From: Agelas oroides
Taxonomy: Eukaryota > Porifera > Demospongiae > Agelasida > Agelasidae
NCBI GenBank assembly: GCA_949130485.1
Contig: OX422183.1
Coordinates: 11,196,543-11,260,542 of the forward strand
Direction: 5' to 3'
DNA: 64,000 nucleotides
The notes under the pieces were generated by a model. It worked only from the letters and a program-made list of their open reading frames with translations. It made no database searches and was not told the origin of the DNA. The number at the start of each line of letters is the position of its first letter. Position 1 is the first letter of the stretch. A program made the translations under genes and the position numbers. Below are positions 56,162 to 64,000 of the stretch, piece after piece.

Positions 56162-57482
56162 CCATACTGGTATCTCAAAACCTTGTATGGTTGGAAGGTG
56201 ATCTGAGCTGCTTTGTTAGGCTTCCATCATACATAACCACTGACTTGTTTTGCTTCCTACATGTATCGTACACAACCACCGGTATGAAGCAAAGGAAGTT
56301 AACAAAGTTAACAAAGCAAACAAAACAGCCCAGATAACCTAAGAGGCATGTAAGATAGTGAGGTTATCTTAATGTCCTCCTAATACATATATACCACTGA
56401 CAAAATAAGAGTTGCATGCAAATGTATATCACAAGTGCTGATACTTGTAAACTGAAGGGATCACAACTGTCCTTTCAGTTTGTCTGCAATCATGCTACAG
56501 GTAATCAATGCATAGTTATTATTGCTGTTCTGCTAGTGCTAACTGCTAGCCGTTAGGTTTGATCAACACTTTGTAATGCAAACACATGCACTGCACAGTA
56601 AACATTAGTTTGTTTCAATAATCATAGTATGTAGACAGTCTGATGATGAGACAGTGTAGTGTTTTGAGAAAATCATGTGACTGATTGTATGAACAATCAT
56701 AGAGGAAGCTGGCTTACTACGTACCATACCCATCGAAAGTATACACTAGCCATCCTCTGATCACCTGAGAGAGAGTCACTACAACTGACTTTTAAAGCTG
56801 CTGTAGAACAGTACTGATTTCTCCAGTCACACACATGCACTTGTGATATATATACATGTATTTGAACTTGTATGTTACTGTAATTCATATTTGCCAGCTA
56901 CATGTCAGTACTATGGGATGCCTATAATGCTCAATGAATGCAATTTACATATACCATATCTGGAACCTCTGCAGGCAGTTAGTGTTCCCTACTCTTGAAG
57001 TGCCAAGTAGTAACTTTCCCATGCTTTGGTATGCCCAAATTCAATACCAGAAGATCCCACAGGAAATTTAGTAACGCCTACTTACTTGTAAATATTTATA
57101 CACATTCTTTACATATATAAAATTATGGGTTAGCTGTGTCCGGTGGGTTAGTTGCAACTAGCTGCAAGTTACTTTATTTCACTAAATGTACAGTGACTTC
57201 AGGTTTTGCTTCTGGTGCCTAGGCTACATTAGTACTTAGAAGCCAGAAGATTGATTCTAGTGGCAATTTGGCCCTTATAATGGGTCTCAAGGAATCTAGT
57301 TTGCAAAAAGTTCCAGGAAAACATACATCCACAGCCAAGACGTTCAGCCCTCTGTGAAAACTGAAAAGGCAATTTGGCCCTTATAATGGGTCTCAAGGAA
57401 TCTAGTTTGCAACATACATCCACAGCCCAGACGTTCAGACGTTGAAAAGTTAAAGGTGAACTTTACCTTGGTAGTGAAAAAC

Positions 57483-57527
57483 TGAAAAGGTGAACGTCAC
57501 TACCTGGTAGTGACGTTCACCTTTTAG
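57483..57527. repeat. Perfect 20-bp-arm hairpin
   Basis: AAAAGGTGAACGTCACTACC against GGTAGTGACGTTCACCTTTT. The copy 1 version (35157-35200) has mismatches in the arms. Confidence 0.7.
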
Positions 57528-58279
57528 TTTTACGTTCTGGCTCCCTAGATTGTGCATGCTTATTCATGCTACTGCCACTGGGCTACTTGTTCCACACAAA
57601 AATGTCTGGCCCAGTTGCATTGTAGTAACACAATAACGCTATTCTACAGTACTAAGTTCTGATAAGCCTTTGGAATACATGTACATGTACAAACGTATTG
57701 GTTTGTCACATTGTTTACTCTTAGCAGACAATCTGATTAAACAGTGTAGTGTTTTGAAAGTTCATGAGAATGATTGTATAAGCAGCCTAAGAGGAACCTG
57801 GCCCATAGTATGGTACAACCACAGTGGTCTCAAGTACATCTGATCATCTGTGAGGACATTACTACATACAACTGACTGTCAAAACAGTAGAACCTTTCAT
57901 GCATGCCAGTGATATAAGTAGGTGATTTCCCCATACGTGTTCATTGGTTACAATCTGCAGGATCATCGTTGTAAGGTGATCTGTTCCTCCTTCCTTGTCA
58001 TACCTCTATCACTGTTTCTTCAGCTTGTATGCAAACAGCTGTGGTTATAATAACATTTATTAATGCAGGGTTGATGGTATTGATGATGGACTGTGGTGCG
58101 CTCAGTTTTTGTTTCTGTTTACTAATTTATTTGTTTATCATCTCTGCTTTTGTTGGTGTATGCATACTCACTGTGTGGATCTTTCTAAAAAGCTACTACA
58201 TTGTTGTGTGCTATAAATTCTTGAGCAAAGTATGTCTTATTGTATGTCTGGACTCTCATACTATATATAACTAGGAATA

Positions 58280-58820
58280 CGCATGCGCAGAGTATGCCTC
58301 GCGCAGAAGAATATCCGGAAATATGTAAGTAGATATCCGTTGTAACTACGTGTAGCGTGTACGTGCTAGGTGCTGGGGACGAGATATAGCGGTGAAGATG
58401 GCAAAGTGGTCGTCTGAAGAGTTTCAGAAAGTGAGCAAAGTGTCGTGCGAGTATCTGTCAGACTCTTTCTCCTTTGCCTTACTCTCTTCTGATGCAGTGC
58501 CCTTTGTTTCCGTCTTCGCTCTCTAGCACGATCACGCTTGGACTGCTCCTGCTCCATTTCGGCTCTCGCACGATCTTTTTCACACGTCGATCGCCTCCTG
58601 GTCGGACGAATACCATATGGCCCCTGTTCTATTTCGGCTCGCACGCGCACGATCTTTGATCGCCTCCTGGTCGGACCTGTACCACGTGGCTAGCAGTCTG
58701 GGGACGAGACCACAGAAACCGCACCCAAGCAATTAAAGTGCGACGGATACATACATACATACAAACGCGCGAGCTGACTACACTGCACGATTAGTAGCCT
58801 CGCGCTAAGGCGCTCGGCAA
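58280..58820 (-). mobile_element. Inverted fragment of the nested element at 39.8-41.5 kb
   Basis: Matches 40020-41045 in reverse orientation, without the 473-bp CACTG MITE. Encodes the same Arg-rich peptide (SKRDRARERRRKQRALHQKR). Absent from duplication copy 1 near 35950. Confidence 0.65.
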
Positions 58821-59102
58821 TTATATGTGCTCTGCAGTGCTTTTTGTCTGTTATGTTTGTGTATCCCAGATAGCATTACCTATGTACAACCCTCTCCTTA
58901 TAGATAAAATGATAACACATTACAATACATGTTGAACACAAGAGAGGCTATATACCTTAAGCTATGAATATTGTTTACTAATAATTTCCAAACACTCAAG
59001 GCACAGATATTTAGTGAATGCAAATCTCCAGAGCACAAATTACATTCATTGTGCATAGCAACAATAATGTTCCCAAGGTACAGTACTCAAGGGAATATCA
59101 TG

Positions 59103-59782
59103 CAGTGGCGGATTTAGGGGGGGTAAGGGGGGTGCAAATGCACCCCCCTTTGGCGGCTAGTAATGTATTTTGCGTACATAACTGCACGAGTCCATCAAAT
59201 GATTATGCAGCAGTGGCATGCAGCAACAACAACCAGGCACAGTTACACACTCACGTATCAGTTCCTTACTGATCTCCAGACGTTTGACTAGGCCTAGAGT
59301 TGCTTCGAGATATTCAGTTCGGCCCGAGGGGTCCGCCACGGCGCGCCTCGGCGTACGAGATTTCGAAATCCACTGGATTTCACGTGGATTTCGGATTTCA
59401 GAGTGGATTTCTGGATTTCACAGTGGATTTCTGGATTTCAGTTTGGATTTCTGCCGACAGGTTTCTTCTTGTATGTTCTTGGATATTTTAGTTATAGTTC
59501 CCAGCTTAGCAAAAAAGTTTAGTTGGTTGTAGTTTTGGTTAACTAAATTTTAAAAAGGCCATACTAAAATGTATTTAGTTGAAGTTATAGTTAACTAAAA
59601 CAACACTGTCGGACAGTGTACGAGATTTCTTTTGTGACGGACCCCTCGGTTCAGCCTTCCAGCTATTATTGTATGAATGCGTTCACGTGACCGAAAGTGG
59701 GCGTGGCAACCCAAAAAATGTCCGGCGCGCTTCGCGCGCCAGTGACTGAACCCCCCTTTCTCGATTTCTAGATCCGCCACTG
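59103..59782. mobile_element. hAT-like element, 680 bp
   Basis: Ends CAGTGGCGGATTTAG and CTAGATCCGCCACTG. Inserted relative to copy 1 (GGGAATATGTACAAG at about 36160). The target duplication is imperfect (ATATCATG left, ATATGTAC right). Contains GATTTCTGGATTTCA tandem repeats at 59370-59455. Confidence 0.65.
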
Positions 59783-60028
59783 ATATGTACAAGAAATTCC
59801 TAACCGCAAACCTCAGCAGCATTCTGTACATTCCAACTGTTCATTTATACAAGTAAAATAACAACACTTTGATCATAACAACATTTCGCTGCTAAGAGTG
59901 ATATAGCTACACTAACTTTAGTCAGTTTGCAAGTTCTGAACAAATCAACAGCATGGAGGGTGGTTGCGGCCATCTTAAAATTCCACTATAGCTACACCTC
60001 TTTCTAGCCTCCATTTTTCCACATGCCG

Positions 60029-60248
60029 CAGTGGAGTAGGAACCAATTTTGGATTGGGGGGGCCAAGGTGTATTGGGAGGGGTGGGGTTAGGGTTATATA
60101 ACAATCAGCATGATATAGTATATTATATACTATAACATGGAGCCTGATTAATGGGGGGGCCAGGCCCCCCCTGTTGGACTATTGGGGGGGGGCCAGTGCC
60201 CCCCCCCCCCCCCCCCCCCCCCCGGCCCCCCCGGTTCCTACTCCACTG
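60029..60248. mobile_element. 220-bp inverted-repeat element with long poly-C
   Basis: CAGTGGAGTAGGAACC and GGTTCCTACTCCACTG ends; absent from copy 1 near 36415. Short flanking TGCCG/TGCTG. A run of about 30 C at 60196-60224 may be a sequence or assembly problem. Confidence 0.72.
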
Positions 60249-60531
60249 TGCTGGGTATGACACTAGTCTCTTGCAGCCTTTTTTCTTTGCAGCTTTGACG
60301 TCTGGCACCATGCATCCATTCTTTCCACCAGCTTTTATCATATGGCTCTTCAAGCTGGCCAAGGTACTAGAAACATATACTGGAAATGTAGGGTCCACAT
60401 CCTGTAGTGGGTATACCTAGAAATGCAACAAGTAGTCTAGTACTATTCAGTGGCTTCTCAGTTGGCTTCTGCATAAATGAAGAAAAGGCAACGTAAATAG
60501 CAACGTTTGTTCGCACTTCTTCACTTTCGCC

Positions 60532-60560
60532 CTGATGACGACTGGAGCATTCAGTCGAAA
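60532..60560 (+). ncRNA. Hammerhead-like motif (duplicate)
   Basis: The same 29 bases as at 37637-37665, in the second duplication copy. Confidence 0.3.
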
Positions 60561-61215
60561 TGTCGGCAAGTTATTTTCCGAGCTCAAGTTGGTAACAGAT
60601 AACCTTTTCTTCAGTCTAGTACTACTTGGAACCTATATATTCCTTAAGCAGTTATTAAGTTTCTGCTAATTGAAGGTACAGTGGTATGCAAGCAAACTCA
60701 CCTGCAACTCTTAGTGAACAGACAGCCCAGTATACTACACACTAATATTCCTGGCTTGTGAGATGTAGTCAGCTAGGCCATATTAGATCAGCTACTCTGC
60801 AGGTTGGAGTGTGGTTCACTTGATTATCATGATTGATGTTAAAAGTCACCAGATTAGCTCCCCATTCTGTACCAAACCTGCATGGTTCTGCTTATTGACA
60901 TCTAGACTACACAAACATACCACAGGTTGCAAGTGGCTTGTTAGTACTACAAAACCTCATGTAGTGATTTGAATCTGACCAATCAGGTAGCGAATCACTT
61001 AAGCCACATTTTACCACATTGGTCAAATTTACAACTTCTTGAGGTTTTGTACTGACATGTAATCTGCAAACCACACTATGTATACAAACACTCATGTTTT
61101 GAGAAGGAAGGACATGGCATTGCCCATAAGTGGCAGATTATGGACAAGTTACACGTGGTTGTTATGCGGAGAAATAACCAAACTAGATATACGGCTTGCA
61201 GTGTGGCAGCTGTGT

Positions 61216-61503
61216 TTACACGGCGATGGCTTCCATTATCAGAGACACAAGGGGTGATACAAGGACTATGCTACAACCACCGCCGGTTCCACCGTCACTG
61301 TGCTTGCAGTTGAAAACAAACGGCAGAGTCTCGTAGCAGATGGACTTACCAAATCCCGTGGGTAGCCACGGGGATACATCTTTACTATCGCAGATACATT
61401 TGATCGCATCCAGCTGCTCTGCTTTCAACGTGAAATCTCCCTTTCCAATACAACAAAGAGCGAACTTGAGCGCTTTATCAAAGTCCTCGCTTTTACCTGC
61501 CAT
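61216..61503 (-). pseudogene. RecQ-like helicase fragment
   Basis: ATG at 61503 (MAGKSEDFDKALKF), then Q-motif-like LKAEQLDAIK, Walker A PTGFGKSICYE and motif Ia IVLVSPLVSLI, after which the frame runs into unrelated residues and a stop. Only the first helicase motifs are present (95 codons; full RecQ-like proteins are several hundred). It sits in a copy-2-specific insertion (61133-61651), so it is a captured piece, not a local gene. Confidence 0.68.
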
Positions 61504-64000
61504 GTTCGCGCGATAAGCTCGAGACGGACGTGCTTCGAAGCTATACGGTATACGATACCCCATGAAATCATGGGGTTTTTCGCGCATACGCAAACAGTGG
61601 ATACCAGGCCACTTTTCCCTCCTCCCATGTGGCCTGGGTACGAGGCTAACAGAATGTAAACAACTATGATTCCTGTTTACCAACTTCATACACAGGATAT
61701 TTGACCCTTATCGTCTAATCCCCAGACCAAATTTTTTACATGCACCCGCGGCCTCATCGAAAAATAGGTTCTGGACACTTTCCCCACAAAAGATGGGGCC
61801 AATTGACATATGGAAGTTGGTAATTGTAGGTGTTAATTAATTTCATAACATCAGTTACTAATAGCATAAAGCTTTGGCACCTAAAAATCTGTAAGCTGGC
61901 TATCTGTGATGATGTATGATGTAACTTACTTCTGATTGGTGTGACAACATTAGGCCCCAGTCAGTTGTCCCAATGAAAGTGTCCTGACCCTATTTTTGGA
62001 TGGGACAGCAGAGCATGTGCAAATAGTTTGGCCTGGAAATGAGAAACGACAATGTTGTGGTTGTCATTCATATGCAATATTTTTGGCATTTTAATTGCTT
62101 CCCATTCTTTGGAATTCGAGTGATATACTTCTTTACTCTTTGCTGTAATCTGTTCACTGCAAATAAGTATTGGCTAGTTAAACAGACATATAAGCTAATC
62201 ATAAGTTTACCTGTTTTCTTATGGGTTTTGAATATAGCATTGCAAAGGTCATCAGAACTAGCTACACTGCAGGAGCACAGCAGCTGCAGGCAAGTACAGT
62301 AATTGTTTTGTGGCGTGTCAACATGCCACAAGACATGTGATGGCAGACACTTGTACAAAACTGAAAATATCCTGCCTCCATCTTGTCCATGGTTAGCCTC
62401 ATTCCCAGGCCACGCCCAGCTTTCCATCGCTTGCAGTTACCAACAGAAGGCTGGGGGAGGGCCTGGGAACAAAGTTACTCCATGGTAGAGATGAGTAATG
62501 CATGAACTTGAATCATCATCAGCATCACTATAACTATTAATGTGCATGCATTGCACACTCAGTGCTGACCATATAAATGGATGTAACTATATCTGGTTCA
62601 TTTTGAGTGTGAAGCTTAGTCCATGCCCATGACTGTAGCCATAGTGCCTGCCTTGAGTGGAGAATAGCTGCAGATCAATTGCATGTCTGCATTTGTGATC
62701 TGTTCCGGAGCTGTTGCCTCACCACACTTGCATACAACAGCAGACAGTTGCATTATTTGTGTGCCATGATGAAAATCAGCAATGTGCTACTTTCTCAGGC
62801 TCTCCCCATGATGATGAATCTAGTATAGCTGTAAACATGAGCACTCAATGAAACACATCTCCCTGGGAAAAATTCAGGCCTAGATGTTAATTATGCAAAG
62901 TTGCCCACTTCACAGGAAGTGTTTTGGCCACTACCAGGAGTCACCAGACATGCGGTTTGCGTGTATGCCCCTGTGAATAATTCAAACCATGCAGATTATA
63001 TAGAAAGCTATCTCCAAAGATCTCTAACCGCTAGCTACTCAATACTGTGACGGGATTTGTTACTTTCACAACAACCTGGTGTATGACATGTGATCTAATC
63101 CATATTCATACTCAATACATCCATAATAATTATACCAGTATTATTTTGTAAGTTTTGCAAAGCCATTGACGGAGAGTTCTGTTATCATGAGGCTTTTGAA
63201 GCTCTCCAAAAGAGTCTTTGAAAGATTAGAGGACAACACAGACAACATGCAGAGCCAGGACAAACAGTGAGGCATGCTGGGATTATGCCAGAAAGTACTT
63301 TCACAAGCCAGTCCTAGTACAGAACGCTTACTAGCTAGGCCTTGGAGAATTATGTCAGCATAAATCTTAGCATAATTCATGCAGTGTAGAAACATGTATA
63401 AATACGCTCCTATGCGCTGCATCTGCTGTCCATTTTCACTATCCACATGCATCACAAACTTGATGTAATGATATTACAGCGGACATCTGTACATAACTTC
63501 ATCACTACTTCAATCCAGCTTGTTCACTATCACTCATGACCAGATCACCAACCATGTTTGTAGTAAACTCAGTTCCTTGGGTCAGAGGTTATTAATTACC
63601 ACTATCATCACACACAAATTTGGATTTGCATAATCAAAGAACGTTTTTGGTCAAAGCACGAGTCCCGTCCATAAATAGGAGAGAATAGAGAAACAAGAAA
63701 GTACAAATACAAAAGCTTGGATATAGAGTGTGACAATGGGGCAACAGTTTGATAATAATAATATATAAGGTGATCAGAATAACCTTTATCATCAAGGTGT
63801 GAGAGAATCCCTAGACTGTTCGTGAGGTACAATGTGAGAGCACAGTCTGCTCAGTTGATTAGCCATTAGTAATAAGTACAGCCAGTGCAGTACAAGGAAC
63901 ACATGCAGTATAGTTACTGTTTCCTTCATACCTGCAAGGTACATGGAAAATACAGTATAAATTGAAGCATTCACAAAATACACCCCTGACTCAATACAAT

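Larger units (their letters stand above)
52891..64000. other. Intergenic stretch upstream of gene C
   Basis: Promoter side of gene C, then the receptor-exon remnant, then duplication copy 2. No intact gene found; the only coding-like pieces are transposon or captured fragments listed separately. Confidence 0.5.
54660..64000. repeat. Segmental duplication, copy 2 (runs off the window)
   Basis: See copy 1. Copy-specific insertions are at 56077-56161, 58280-58820, 59103-59782, 60029-60248 and 61133-61651. Confidence 0.85.

Noticed and set aside
60151-60420. Proline-rich open frame
   Set aside because: Produced by the poly-C run of a transposon-like element.
1-64000. tRNA, rRNA, CRISPR or bacterial operon features
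   Set aside because: No cloverleaf, rRNA-like or regularly spaced repeat-spacer structure was seen; gene structure is eukaryotic.

Overview
The window is eukaryotic and animal: short exons separated by GT-AG introns with consistent phases, secreted Ig/fibronectin-III receptor genes in a tandem family, very dense small transposons, and an intron-containing Ginger-type DNA transposon. The style fits an invertebrate, most likely a demosponge, but no species can be named from the sequence alone. There is no sign of bacterial gene organisation, rRNA, tRNA or CRISPR.

Three paralogous single-pass membrane receptor genes (here A, B and C) lie head to tail on the minus strand: C at 49398-52890, B at 27068-31115, A at 5577-18699. 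Each has a signal peptide, one Ig-like domain, one FN3 domain, two further conserved extracellular modules, a short stalk exon and a transmembrane exon. In every gene the predicted exons sum to an exact multiple of three (A to its first stop 548 aa, B 498 aa, C 511 aa) and the intron phases match between paralogs. B and C end in very short cytoplasmic tails. Downstream of A lie three more open, phase-compatible exons. They carry an SH3-ligand-like PPLPPR next to NYVNV (Grb2-type pYxNx) and an LYDLP motif, as expected of a signalling tail. A 142-bp transposon-like insert (10953-11094) lies inside A's transmembrane exon. It introduces an early stop and gives a C-terminus LDSTV that looks like a class I PDZ ligand. 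Skipping the insert restores the frame, a donor site and the correct phase to the next exon.

Between A and B, at 19668-23410, is a 3.74-kb Ginger-type transposon with nine exons: H2C2 zinc finger, DDE integrase with D35E spacing, GPY/F-like region, Ulp1-like cysteine protease and a damaged PHD-like C-terminus. It has TGTCACG termini and a GGCC target duplication. A tandem duplicate of its target at 24278-24281 is an uninterrupted site.

The region from about 31 kb to 46 kb and that from about 53 kb to the window end are two copies of one segmental duplication lying upstream of genes B and C. Comparing them dates many insertions: a 5.03-kb hAT-like composite (39704-44736, empty site 63227-63234), hAT-like elements at 59103-59782 and 60029-60248, a RecQ-like helicase fragment (61216-61503), and a short hairpin element (56077-56161). 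Both copies also hold decayed remnants of a receptor exon, so the family was once larger. The first 5.5 kb hold only repeats: small inverted-repeat transposons, foldbacks and a 37-bp minisatellite.
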